Below are positions 1 to 6,740 of a DNA stretch of 45,353 bases, piece after piece. The DNA lies in contig NZ_MLFS01000041.1 of assembly GCF_002095485.1 (NCBI RefSeq), forward strand, positions 1 through 45,353, written 5' to 3'. This DNA is from Pantoea wallisii (GTDB lineage Bacteria > Pseudomonadota > Gammaproteobacteria > Enterobacterales > Enterobacteriaceae). The notes beneath the pieces were generated by a model. The model worked only from the letters and a program-made list of their open reading frames with translations, made no database searches and was not told the DNA's origin. Both the position numbers and the translations under genes were made by a program. Each line of letters starts with the position of its first letter. Position 1 is the stretch's first letter.

Positions 1-34
1 GGCTGGGGTCTGATGGCAACTGCTTAGTTAGCTG

Positions 35-70
35 TCAATGTTCGCTATGTGCGAGAAGCGGACGTTAATG
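35..70. repeat. Dispersed hairpin repeat, copy A (single unit)
   Basis: GTTCGCT (40-46) can pair with AGCGGAC (57-63) around a loop resembling ATGAGCGAAA, allowing one G-U pair. The same unit recurs as the second half of the repeats near 3426 and 10546. It lies beyond the 3' end of the oxidoreductase gene that ends at 149. I see no gene in the rest of 1-148. Confidence 0.65.
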
Positions 71-148
71 AACATGGCTATACAATCCATTGTCAAAAGA
101 CTTATGCTCATTCGAAGATAGCAATCTCAGTTTGTCATGACCCTGTCA

Positions 149-1153
149 TCAGAGACTGCGCCATGCGTCTATTGCTATTTCATATGAGTTGAGACGCGCC
201 TGGTGATCGTAAATCCAGGAGTTCACCATAATTTCATCCGTGCCGGTTCTCTCTGCGAGGCTTTGCAACCGTTCATGGACAATCGCCTTATCACCCCAGA
301 TTGACTCACGTAGCAGGGAGGCAACTGCGGCTTTCTCATGACTTGTCCATAGTTCGTCCATCTCCTCCACAGGAGGGGGAAGCTGAACGTTCACTCCACG
401 GATGAGATTAAGGAATTTCTGCTTCTCTGTGCTGCTCAGGTATTCGGCCTGAGAGGCAGACTCGGCAGCCACAATATTGACGCAGATAAGTACATAGGGC
501 TGCTGCAGCTGCGCTGAAGGCTTAAATTCACGGCGATAAGTGTTGATGGCCTCATTCATGGCGTCCGGGGCAAAATGTGCGGCAAAGGCCAGTGGCAGGC
601 CCTTTTGGGCTGCCAGACGTGCGCTGAACATGCTTGACCCCAGCAGCCACACTGGCACGTCCGAGCCTGAACCCGGAATAGCGCGAAGCATCTGACGTGG
701 CTCCGGGAGCGCCATTAACGCCATCAGTTCGTCCAGCTGATCCGGAAAGTCGAGCCCGCGTGACATTGAATCACGCCCTAGCGCACGCATGGTGAGCTGG
801 TCAGTGCCGGGAGCACGACCGAGTCCCATATCAACGCGGCCGGGGTAGAGAGCATCCAGCGTGCCGAACTGCTCTGCCACGATGAGCGGTGCATGATTTG
901 GCAACATGATGCCGCCAGAACCAATACGGATAGTCGATGTGTGTGCGCCAATATGGCTGAGAGCGACTGTCGTGGATGCGCTGGCGATGTCCGGCATGTT
1001 GTGGTGTTCAGCCATCCAGTAACGAAAATAGCCTTTTCTTTCGGCAAGCTGAGCCAACTCTCTTGAGCGATGAAGGGAATGTGCGACGGTTGAGTTTTGC
1101 GTGATCGGGGATAAATCGAGTACCGAAAGAGGTACAGAGTCATAGTTCTTCAT
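149..1153 (-). CDS. LLM-class flavin-dependent oxidoreductase (luciferase-like monooxygenase, YhbW type)
   Basis: A 334-residue protein of the bacterial luciferase-like superfamily, which uses reduced flavin for monooxygenation or reduction; the substrate is unknown. The opening LSVLDLSPI, the WMAEHHNMP block, the SGGIMLPNHAPL strand and the GRVDMGLGRAPGTD loop are typical of the single-component group that includes E. coli YhbW. A TTG five codons upstream is in frame. I chose the ATG at 1153 because AAAGGAAG lies just ahead of it. It is the last gene of an apparent operon with the two YdcZ-type transporters, 121 bases downstream of them. That gap holds two palindromes (1167-1186 and 1188-1203) which could trim or attenuate the message. 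The LysR gene at 2310 is the likely regulator. Confidence 0.88.
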   Translation of the reverse strand: MKNYDSVPLSVLDLSPITQNSTVAHSLHRSRELAQLAERKGYFRYWMAEHHNMPDIASASTTVALSHIGAHTSTIRIGSGGIMLPNHAPLIVAEQFGTLDALYPGRVDMGLGRAPGTDQLTMRALGRDSMSRGLDFPDQLDELMALMALPEPRQMLRAIPGSGSDVPVWLLGSSMFSARLAAQKGLPLAFAAHFAPDAMNEAINTYRREFKPSAQLQQPYVLICVNIVAAESASQAEYLSSTEKQKFLNLIRGVNVQLPPPVEEMDELWTSHEKAAVASLLRESIWGDKAIVHERLQSLAERTGTDEIMVNSWIYDHQARLNSYEIAIDAWRSL

Positions 1154-1274
1154 CTGGCTTCCTTTCAATTCTTCAGGTTAAGAATTTCCCTGCAGGCTGC
1201 AGGAGCCGGCAGGGCGGAAGTTCCGGATTCATTCCCGGAACCTCTCAAAGTGTGATTATCAGGACTGACTGAAC

Positions 1275-1766
1275 TTATTCGTTAGCGGCCGCCTGCTGCA
1301 GAGTCTTTTTCGCCGGTGCGGCTTTGGGCTTGCTGCTGGAGTAAATGAAGAAGAGCGCGATGCCAAGGAAGACAACGGCGCCGAGCCGGCTCATTGAGAA
1401 CGGAATCGACTCATTCCCCAGCCAGCCAAAGTTATCAATCAACATGCTCATGGTCAGCTGACCAAAAATGACGGCGACCGTGGCAACCGCAGCGCCAATG
1501 CGCTGGACGGCGAGTACCATAATGACGATATACGGCACGCCAAACATTGCACCCAGCAGCTGCCATTTAGGCACGTCCATCAGGGTCAGGGCGTGTTTGG
1601 GTTCGAAGAAGAGAATCAGCAGCCCCGTCACCAGCGCACCGATCGAAAACGTCAGGAATGCACTTTTGAATACTCCGACCTTACTGCCCAGCTGCCCATT
1701 AATAGCCGCCTGGATACTCAGCATGGTACCGCCGACGACGGCGAGAAGAATCATGATAAAAGTCAT
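1275..1766 (-). CDS. Half-size DMT transporter, YdcZ/DUF606 family (second of pair)
   Basis: A 163-residue inner-membrane protein with five predicted transmembrane segments, about residues 4-22, 33-53, 68-86, 90-108 and 127-145. The pattern IQAAINGQLG in the first helix is typical of the DMT_YdcZ family. The C-terminal tail is lysine-rich (SSKPKAAPAKK), so by the positive-inside rule the C-terminus should be cytoplasmic and the N-terminus periplasmic. The start at 1766 is preceded by AAGG. It lies 9 bases after the stop of a paralogous gene with the opposite predicted topology. The transported substrate is unknown. Confidence 0.85.
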   Translation of the reverse strand: MTFIMILLAVVGGTMLSIQAAINGQLGSKVGVFKSAFLTFSIGALVTGLLILFFEPKHALTLMDVPKWQLLGAMFGVPYIVIMVLAVQRIGAAVATVAVIFGQLTMSMLIDNFGWLGNESIPFSMSRLGAVVFLGIALFFIYSSSKPKAAPAKKTLQQAAANE

Positions 1767-1775
1767 AACGTTACC

Positions 1776-2210
1776 TTACCCCTGTGCAACCATAACCAGC
1801 GCTGCAATGATGAAAATCAGCGCGATGATGCGTTTACTGTCTATTTTCCTGTGCGGCGTACCGAGCAGGCCGAAGTGATCAATGATCAGGCTCTTGAAAA
1901 CCTGACCTGCCAGGATGCCGATCATGGTCATGGCGATGCCGATTGCCGGCGTTGCCACAGTCAGGATGGTGACGTAAATCGGCCCAAGCACGCCGCCAAG
2001 CAGTTGCCAGGAAGGCTGCGCAAAGAACGACGGGCTGTTACGCGGGCTGAAAAAAAGCATAAGCAGGAAGGTCAGCGCTGCACCCACACTAAATACGCTG
2101 AAGGTAGCCCAGAGGTCACCGACCTCTCCACCCAGTGGCCCGAGCAATCCTGCCTCTACGGACAGTCCCATGCCTCCGGCAATTACAATTAAAATCAGTA
2201 TCAGATGCAT
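1776..2210 (-). CDS. Half-size DMT transporter, YdcZ/DUF606 family (first of pair)
   Basis: A 144-residue membrane protein with five predicted helices, paralogous to the gene just downstream. I prefer the ATG at 2210 (MHLILILIVIAGG) because GGAG precedes it by ten bases. The open frame continues 22 codons further up with an arginine-rich stretch that does not look like family sequence. The loop between helices 4 and 5 is strongly positive (HRKIDSKR), while the loop between helices 1 and 2 carries only acidic charge. This predicts a cytoplasmic N-terminus, opposite to its partner. The two may form an antiparallel heterodimer, as in paired SMR transporters; that is inference. Confidence 0.83.
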   Translation of the reverse strand: MHLILILIVIAGGMGLSVEAGLLGPLGGEVGDLWATFSVFSVGAALTFLLMLFFSPRNSPSFFAQPSWQLLGGVLGPIYVTILTVATPAIGIAMTMIGILAGQVFKSLIIDHFGLLGTPHRKIDSKRIIALIFIIAALVMVAQG

Positions 2211-2309
2211 AGCAATTAGTCTCCGGTTGTCCAGGCGGAGAAGACTACGCCTTAACAAACGTGAGAAAAATGCCATAATGAGATAAACACCTGTGCAGGA
2301 TATGCATCA

Positions 2310-3245
2310 ATGAATGAGCCCGGTAATATCAGTATTCGCGCCCTGCTGATTTTCATAGACGTTTATGAGTCGCAGAATTTCTCTGTGGTGGCACGCCGGG
2401 AAGGGATATCTGCCTCTCAGGTCTCGCGCATTATCTATCAGATGGAGGATGCTCTCGGGCAGCAACTTTTTTACCGCAATACCCGGGCAATTATCCCGAC
2501 AGAAAGCGGCCATCTTTTTATCCGCTATGCGCGGGCCATGACGGGTAGCCTGGAGGAGGCGCGGCGGGAGCTCAACGAAAGAACACTTGAGCCTTCAGGA
2601 ATAGTCCGTATAAACGCACCGGTGTTCTTTGGGCAGCGGCATGTGGCTCCCGCATTAGCTGGTCTGACGGAGCGATATCCAAGGCTCAGCATTGATCTCA
2701 CGCTGACCGATGATTACATCGATCCACACCGGGATCCGGCTGACGTGATTTTCCGGATTGGCGCGCTAATGGACTCCTCATTTCATGCACGTGTGTTTGG
2801 TCAGCAGTTCTATCATCTCGCCGCATCACCGGATTACATTCGCCGGCACGGTATACCTGAATCACCTGAAGAGCTCGCGCGTCATAAATGCCTGGTCTAT
2901 CGTGGCTCCTCAGGACCAAACCGCTGGCTGCTGCGCAGTCATGGGGAGCAATGGGTGCACTATCCCGTCTCGCCGCTGATGTCATCTAATAATGCTGAAA
3001 CGTTGCTGATTGCCGCACTTGGGGGGATGGGGATCGTGCTGTTTCCTGACTGGCTGATTGGCGAACGGCTGAAGAGTGGTGAACTGGTCGTGCTGCTGCC
3101 GGAAGTTGACTCATCCATAAAAACAGAGCCGCAGCATATCGCGGCAATCTATCCGAATGCCCGCCACCCTCCGCTGAACGTTCGGGCTATTATCGATTAC
3201 TACCTTGAAGCGTTCGGCTCACCGCTTTACTGGCAGTCTGAATAA
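2310..3245 (+). CDS. LysR-family transcriptional regulator
   Basis: A 311-residue LysR-type protein. The N-terminal winged helix-turn-helix covers about residues 8-66 (FSVVARREGISASQVSRIIYQMEDALGQQLF, with RAIIPTESG ending the wing). The remainder is the periplasmic-binding-like effector domain. It is transcribed away from the YdcZ pair, with about 100 bases between the start codons, the usual layout for a LysR gene that controls its divergent neighbours. The effector cannot be read from sequence. The C-terminal region follows the CrgA/AaeR-like subgroup (NNAETLLIAALGGMGIVLFPDWL). Confidence 0.9.
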   Translation: MNEPGNISIRALLIFIDVYESQNFSVVARREGISASQVSRIIYQMEDALGQQLFYRNTRAIIPTESGHLFIRYARAMTGSLEEARRELNERTLEPSGIVRINAPVFFGQRHVAPALAGLTERYPRLSIDLTLTDDYIDPHRDPADVIFRIGALMDSSFHARVFGQQFYHLAASPDYIRRHGIPESPEELARHKCLVYRGSSGPNRWLLRSHGEQWVHYPVSPLMSSNNAETLLIAALGGMGIVLFPDWLIGERLKSGELVVLLPEVDSSIKTEPQHIAAIYPNARHPPLNVRAIIDYYLEAFGSPLYWQSE

Positions 3246-3546
3246 GATATTCTGGCTTTATAGCTCATCTTTAAAATAGCTGGTCGCTTACAGCAGCTAC
3301 ACCAACTACGGTGGTAGATGCTGCTTATACAGAAGGTTATTTTAAATATTCGCACAGCCCGCTCTTCGCACCCGTCAAACTGACAATGTCCGCTTTTGGC
3401 ACAAAGCGGACGGAAATAGGTGAACGTCCGCTATGAGCGAAAAGCGGACATTCATATTGCATGGTATTGAACTGGTTACGTTGCAAAAGGAACTGTAAAT
3501 GGCAGCAGACGAAATCACACTGCTGCCAGCGATAGCCTTCTTCTTT
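3246..3546. other. Intergenic stretch between convergent genes
   Basis: It holds no convincing gene. Near 3291-3325 there is an imperfect hairpin (AGCAGCTACACC paired with GGTGGTAGATGCTGCT), a possible terminator for the LysR gene. The remainder is occupied by the two-unit hairpin repeat at 3381-3455. A 63-codon open frame on the minus strand covers part of it but shows no ribosome site or recognisable sequence. Confidence 0.6.
3381..3455. repeat. Dispersed hairpin repeat, copy B (two units)
   Basis: Unit 1 pairs GTCCGCTTT (3388-3396) with AAAGCGGAC (3403-3411) around TGGCAC. Unit 2 pairs GTCCGCT (3426-3432) with AGCGGAC (3443-3449). The units are 14 bases apart. The element lies between the 3' ends of two convergent genes, where it could act as a two-way terminator or an RNA-stabilising structure. 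Confidence 0.8.
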
Positions 3547-4164
3547 TTATTGAATAGGATTTGCAACCAGCATGGCGCTGAGAGAAAGCATAAACAGGGC
3601 TATCGCAGCATCAAGCACGCGCCACGCAACGGGCCTGTGAAAAACCGGCTGAAGAAATCGCGCGCCGAATGTCAGGGTGGTAAACCACACCACGCTGGCA
3701 ATACAGGCCCCGAAGCCGAACATCGACTTGCCTGCGCCGGGATAACGTGTGGAAAGACTGCCAACGAGCACCATGGTGTCCAGGTAAACGTGCGGGTTCA
3801 AAAACGTAAAGGCCATGCAGGTCAGAAGCACTTTTTTACGGCTTCCGGCGCCTTTGTCAGCAGGCTTGAGCGCCTCCGCACCCTTTATGGCGCGCCATGC
3901 CGCCATCAGCCCGTATACAGCCAGAAACGCCGCGCCGGCAAAACGCAGCACCTGCAGCAGGCCAGGCCACGCCTGTACGAGCCGGCCAATACCCGCCACG
4001 CCCGACAGGATAAGCACAATATCGCCCAGAGAGCAGATGGCCACGACCAGCCAGACGAAGTTGCGCTGAAGCCCCTGGCGCAGGGCAAATGCATTCTGTG
4101 CGCCAATGGCCATAATGAGGCCGGCACCGGTGGCAAAGCCGGCTGGAATTGCAGATAAGTACAT
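3547..4164 (-). CDS. LysE/ArgO-family amino acid exporter
   Basis: A 205-residue inner-membrane protein of the LysE superfamily, which exports amino acids, mostly basic ones in the LysE/ArgO branch. Six hydrophobic segments are evident. The MAIGAQNAFALRQG motif after helix 1 and NPHVYLDTMVLVGS near residue 120 are family hallmarks. The gene follows the B3/4-domain gene on the same strand after 91 bases, a gap that contains a strong GC hairpin (4193-4211). It may be partly co-transcribed with it. The specificity is not determined. Confidence 0.88.
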   Translation of the reverse strand: MYLSAIPAGFATGAGLIMAIGAQNAFALRQGLQRNFVWLVVAICSLGDIVLILSGVAGIGRLVQAWPGLLQVLRFAGAAFLAVYGLMAAWRAIKGAEALKPADKGAGSRKKVLLTCMAFTFLNPHVYLDTMVLVGSLSTRYPGAGKSMFGFGACIASVVWFTTLTFGARFLQPVFHRPVAWRVLDAAIALFMLSLSAMLVANPIQ

Positions 4165-4192
4165 ATATCACTCTGAATAAGGTCAGGAATAA

Positions 4193-4211
4193 GCGCGGGC
4201 TGCGCCCGCGC
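4193..4211 (-). terminator. GC-rich hairpin after the B3/4 gene
   Basis: GCGCGGGC (4193-4200) and GCCCGCGC (4204-4211) pair perfectly around a three-base loop. Read on the minus strand it is followed only by TTATT, so termination would be partial. It separates the B3/4 gene from the LysE-type gene. Confidence 0.45.
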
Positions 4212-4255
4212 TGGATAAGCCGGGATTTTGTGCCGGCTCAGGAGCAAAGACAGGG

Positions 4256-4945
4256 TCAGGATGCTTCGATAAGCGACACGCTGTACTGCAGGCCTGGCAT
4301 CATGGCCTCCAGCCCGTAGGTCAGCATTTTTCCGGCTTCCTGCAGGGCATCGAGCGGCATTTCAGGCAGGCTTTCCAGAATAAACCACATGTGTTTATCT
4401 GACGCGCTCAGGCGGGTCCGCACCCCCTGACGCCAGTTCCAGCGGCGACAGGTGACGCCCGCGTCGTCGCACCATATCACTTCACCTGCATCAGGATACT
4501 CCACAGTGGCCTGACCATCCTTCAGCGAATCAAACGGCTCGTTTCCGCTGGCTACTATAAGGCGGGGGCTGCCACGATAAGCATCTCCGTTTTCACCTCC
4601 AACAGGGACGGCGTAGCGCAGGCTTACTGCGTTATACAGGTCTACTACCGGGTCAAGGGCCGCCATGGAGCCGTCTCTCAGCACGCGTTTGCGTAGTGTC
4701 TCTGCCGAGCAGGGTGTGCGCTTTGGCTTTGCCCCAAAGGCGCGAAAGACCTCTGACCAGGCATTCAGATGGGCGTCCGCCCAGTCAGGCTGACCGGCGA
4801 GGACGTCTTCACACGCTCTGCGCAACGCGACCTCGCCGACGCTGGCATTAACTACCGGGGCGGCAGTCACGCTGATGCTCAGTGCGCGAAAACCTGGCGC
4901 CAGCTTTGCGACATCAGGGCTGATTGACGGATGTACTGCGAACAT
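4256..4945 (-). CDS. Standalone B3/4-domain protein
   Basis: A 229-residue protein resembling the B3/B4 domain of the phenylalanyl-tRNA synthetase beta chain, found here without any synthetase domain. Family features are the LRKRVLRDGSMAALDPVVDLYN segment in the middle and the GEVIWCDDAGVTCRRWNWRQG segment near residue 165. In the synthetase this domain edits mischarged tRNA. Standalone members have been suggested to edit in trans or to act on amino acid derivatives. The open frame runs on to 5347, but that part lies inside the divergent regulator gene. I chose the ATG at 4945 because AGGA precedes it by eight bases. The start lies 43 bases from the divergent XRE-cupin gene, its probable regulator. 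Confidence 0.82.
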   Translation of the reverse strand: MFAVHPSISPDVAKLAPGFRALSISVTAAPVVNASVGEVALRRACEDVLAGQPDWADAHLNAWSEVFRAFGAKPKRTPCSAETLRKRVLRDGSMAALDPVVDLYNAVSLRYAVPVGGENGDAYRGSPRLIVASGNEPFDSLKDGQATVEYPDAGEVIWCDDAGVTCRRWNWRQGVRTRLSASDKHMWFILESLPEMPLDALQEAGKMLTYGLEAMMPGLQYSVSLIEAS

Positions 4946-4957
4946 TAGATAATCCTG

Positions 4958-4987
4958 TAATGACCATTTCAATACATGATAATGACC
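4958..4987. promoter_or_regulatory. Direct TAATGACC repeats, possible XRE-cupin operator
   Basis: TAATGACC occurs at 4958-4965 and again at 4980-4987. The 22-base period, about two helical turns, puts both copies on the same DNA face. They fill the short gap between the divergent B3/4 and XRE-cupin genes. Operator function is inferred from position. Confidence 0.4.
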
Positions 4988-4988
4988 G

Positions 4989-5591
4989 GTGAACAAAAAA
5001 GTCAATATACCGACCGTGACGGGCGCTGATGCTTCCGTTGTTAATGAGGCTCTGTCGACCGCCGTCAGGCAATATCGCAGCCAGAGGAAAATGTCGCTGG
5101 ATGAGCTGTCAAGGCAGGCGGGCGTGAGCAAAGGCATGCTTGTGGAAATTGAAGCCTGCAGAGCCAATCCCAGCATCGCACTGCTTTGCAGGCTGGCGTC
5201 GGCCATGGGCGTTTCAGTAGCGGACATCGTTAACGTGGCAAGCAGCCCAAGCGTGTACGTTATTTCTGCGGATGACATCCCCTGCCTGTGGCACGGAGAA
5301 CATGGAGGCAGCGCGCGCCTGCTTGCCGGCACAAGCGGCCCGGACATGGTTGAGCTCTGGGAATGGAAAATGCACCCGAACGAGATTTTTGAAACCGGAG
5401 GACACTCTTATGGCACAAGCGAACTTCTCCACGTTGTGAAGGGATCCCTGCAGCTGACGGTGGGAGAGGAAAGCTTTATCATCGGGGAAGGCTGTTCGGC
5501 GGTTGCCCGCACGGACGTGCCGCACAGCTATGCCTGCGCAGATGAGGGCGCGCTGGTATTCACCATGACAGTGAGCGAACAGGGCCGCTGA
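4989..5591 (+). CDS. XRE-family regulator with C-terminal cupin domain
   Basis: A 200-residue regulator. The helix-turn-helix covers about residues 26-80 (MSLDELSRQAGVSKGMLVEIE, then NPSIALLCRLASAMG). A cupin-type small-molecule domain follows at about 120-195 (GTSELLHVVKGSLQLTVGEE). Members of this class sense amino acids or polyamines and often control adjacent exporters. The start is a GTG at 4989 with no clear ribosome site. A GATAAT-like -10 at 4978-4983 lies so close that the message could be leaderless. It diverges from the B3/4 gene. Confidence 0.87.
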   Translation: MNKKVNIPTVTGADASVVNEALSTAVRQYRSQRKMSLDELSRQAGVSKGMLVEIEACRANPSIALLCRLASAMGVSVADIVNVASSPSVYVISADDIPCLWHGEHGGSARLLAGTSGPDMVELWEWKMHPNEIFETGGHSYGTSELLHVVKGSLQLTVGEESFIIGEGCSAVARTDVPHSYACADEGALVFTMTVSEQGR

Positions 5592-5594
5592 GAA

Positions 5595-5622
5595 CAGTGA
5601 TGGCAGATACATGCCATCACTG
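5595..5622. terminator. Perfect hairpin between convergent genes
   Basis: CAGTGATGGC (5595-5604) pairs perfectly with GCCATCACTG (5613-5622) across an eight-base loop. It lies in the 45-base gap between the XRE-cupin stop and the exporter stop. No T-run follows on either strand, so it may stabilise 3' ends as much as terminate. Confidence 0.55.
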
Positions 5623-5636
5623 AGAGCGTCACGCCG

Positions 5637-5951
5637 TCAGGACGCGAGCTTCATCATAACGAGGCCCGCTATGATAATCACCGCCGCGAGTATGCGCATC
5701 GGGGTCGCGGGCTCTCCCAGAAAATACAGCCCCACAATAAACGATCCGACAGCACCAATGCCGGTCCAGATGGTGTAGGCCGTTCCCAGCGGCAGGGAGC
5801 GCATGGCGGTCGCCAGCAGAGCAAAACTGACTATCAGGCCGGCCACGGTGGCGAGCGTATAAAGCGGGCGCGTGAAGCCCTCCGACAGCTTCATTGAATA
5901 TGCCCAGGCCACCTCAAGCAAACCTGCAGCAACAAGCATTAACCAGGCCAT
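5637..5951 (-). CDS. sugE: SMR-family guanidinium exporter (SugE/Gdx type)
   Basis: A 104-residue four-helix small multidrug resistance protein. It matches the SugE/Gdx branch: LLEVAWA in helix 1 with the essential E13, SLPLGTAYTIWTGIGAVG in helix 3, and LGEPATPMRI before helix 4. Gdx proteins work as dual-topology homodimers that exchange protons for guanidinium. The assignment is strongly supported by the guanidine-II riboswitch directly upstream. The ATG at 5951 has AAGGAGAAG upstream, just 3' of the second riboswitch hairpin, so ligand binding is expected to control exposure of the ribosome site. Confidence 0.92.
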   Translation of the reverse strand: MAWLMLVAAGLLEVAWAYSMKLSEGFTRPLYTLATVAGLIVSFALLATAMRSLPLGTAYTIWTGIGAVGSFIVGLYFLGEPATPMRILAAVIIIAGLVMMKLAS

Positions 5952-5970
5952 AGATACTTCTCCTTATACT

Positions 5971-6022
5971 CTTTGGGTCGTCCCGTAAAAGGCCCTGATT
6001 GTGCGCGGGTCGTCCCGCCACG
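5971..6022 (-). ncRNA. Guanidine-II riboswitch (mini-ykkC)
   Basis: On the minus strand two short hairpins each carry the invariant ACGA loop. The first is GCGGG-ACGA-CCCGC (6018 down to 6005), extended by a GTG/CAC pairing with one bulge. The second is GGG-ACGA-CCC (5984 down to 5975). They are about 20 bases apart. Two GGGACGRCCC hairpins followed by a ribosome site define the mini-ykkC motif, which binds free guanidine and turns on guanidinium exporters. The AAGGAG of the exporter begins about ten bases after hairpin 2, as expected for translational control. Confidence 0.9.
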
Positions 6023-6047
6023 GCCGGAATTCAGTGGACTGGTTCTT

Positions 6048-6686
6048 TTAGCTCTGCGTGGCGGCAAGCCGGGCGGCAAAGCCGATAAACAGCAGGCCGG
6101 TGAGCGAATTGACCAGTGCGACCAGGCGCCTGCGCGTGCCCAGCCAGCGGGCAACCGCCGCGCCGGTCAGCAGTAAAAACGTCATCCATGACAGGCTGAT
6201 GAGCTGCAGCACCGCGCCCAGCACGCTGAATGCGAGCGCACTGTGTGCCGTGGCCGGATCGATAAACTGAATAAAAAAAGAGACGTAGAACAGGATAGAT
6301 TTCGGGTTCGTGATGCTCAGCATGAGCGCCTTCAGAAAGTAGTTCTCCTGTCTGACCGCCGGAACCGGCGCGTCCTGCGGAGGCTGACGGAGGGCAGACC
6401 AGATGATTTTTATGCCCAGCCAGCTGAGAAAGAGCGCACCCAGGTACTTCACGGCGGTAAACACGTGCGGGCTTGCCTGAATCAGCGTGGCGATGCCGGC
6501 CCAGGCCAGAAAAATAAGAAACATGTCTCCCAGCACCACACCGGCAACGCCCCGGTACGCGGCGCGCATCCCCCGGCTTATTCCCGTGCGCAGTACGTAC
6601 AGGCTGTTAGGGCCTGGAATCATCACGATTACCAGCGCGCCGGCGAGAAACGTCCAGAAATTTATCACGCCATAGTCATGAAACAT
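6048..6686 (-). CDS. leuE: LeuE-like amino acid exporter (LysE/RhtB family)
   Basis: A 212-residue six-helix exporter. It follows E. coli LeuE (YeaS) closely from end to end: MF..YGVINFWTFLAGA at the start, VMIPGPNSLYVLRTGISRG after helix 1, LSITNPKSILFYVSFFIQFID in the middle and LLFIGFAARLAATQS at the end. LeuE exports leucine and related amino acids. The start is preceded by GGAGAGG. It lies 54 bases downstream of the mocR-type gene on the same strand, and the guanidine riboswitch begins about 25 bases after its stop. Paralogous or modified specificity cannot be excluded. Confidence 0.85.
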   Translation of the reverse strand: MFHDYGVINFWTFLAGALVIVMIPGPNSLYVLRTGISRGMRAAYRGVAGVVLGDMFLIFLAWAGIATLIQASPHVFTAVKYLGALFLSWLGIKIIWSALRQPPQDAPVPAVRQENYFLKALMLSITNPKSILFYVSFFIQFIDPATAHSALAFSVLGAVLQLISLSWMTFLLLTGAAVARWLGTRRRLVALVNSLTGLLFIGFAARLAATQS

Positions 6687-6740
6687 GTGTTACCTCTCCG
6701 GCTGCGTCTGTGACGCAGAAAATATGCCCTGGCCGGCCCG

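Noticed and set aside
1..27. Possible last eight codons of an upstream plus-strand gene (GWGLMATA, stop)
   Set aside because: Too short to recognise, and any frame has a fair chance of looking like this at a window edge.
778..1143. 121-codon minus-strand frame inside the flavin oxidoreductase gene
   Set aside because: Shadow of the real gene in another frame; no family features.
3499..4158. 219-codon plus-strand frame
   Set aside because: Antisense to the clear LysE-type gene, and the protein is low-complexity and rich in H, R, G and Q as expected of a shadow.
4946..5347. N-terminal extension of the B3/4 protein to 363 residues
   Set aside because: It lies antisense within the XRE-cupin gene, lacks family similarity, and a good ribosome site exists at the ATG at 4945.
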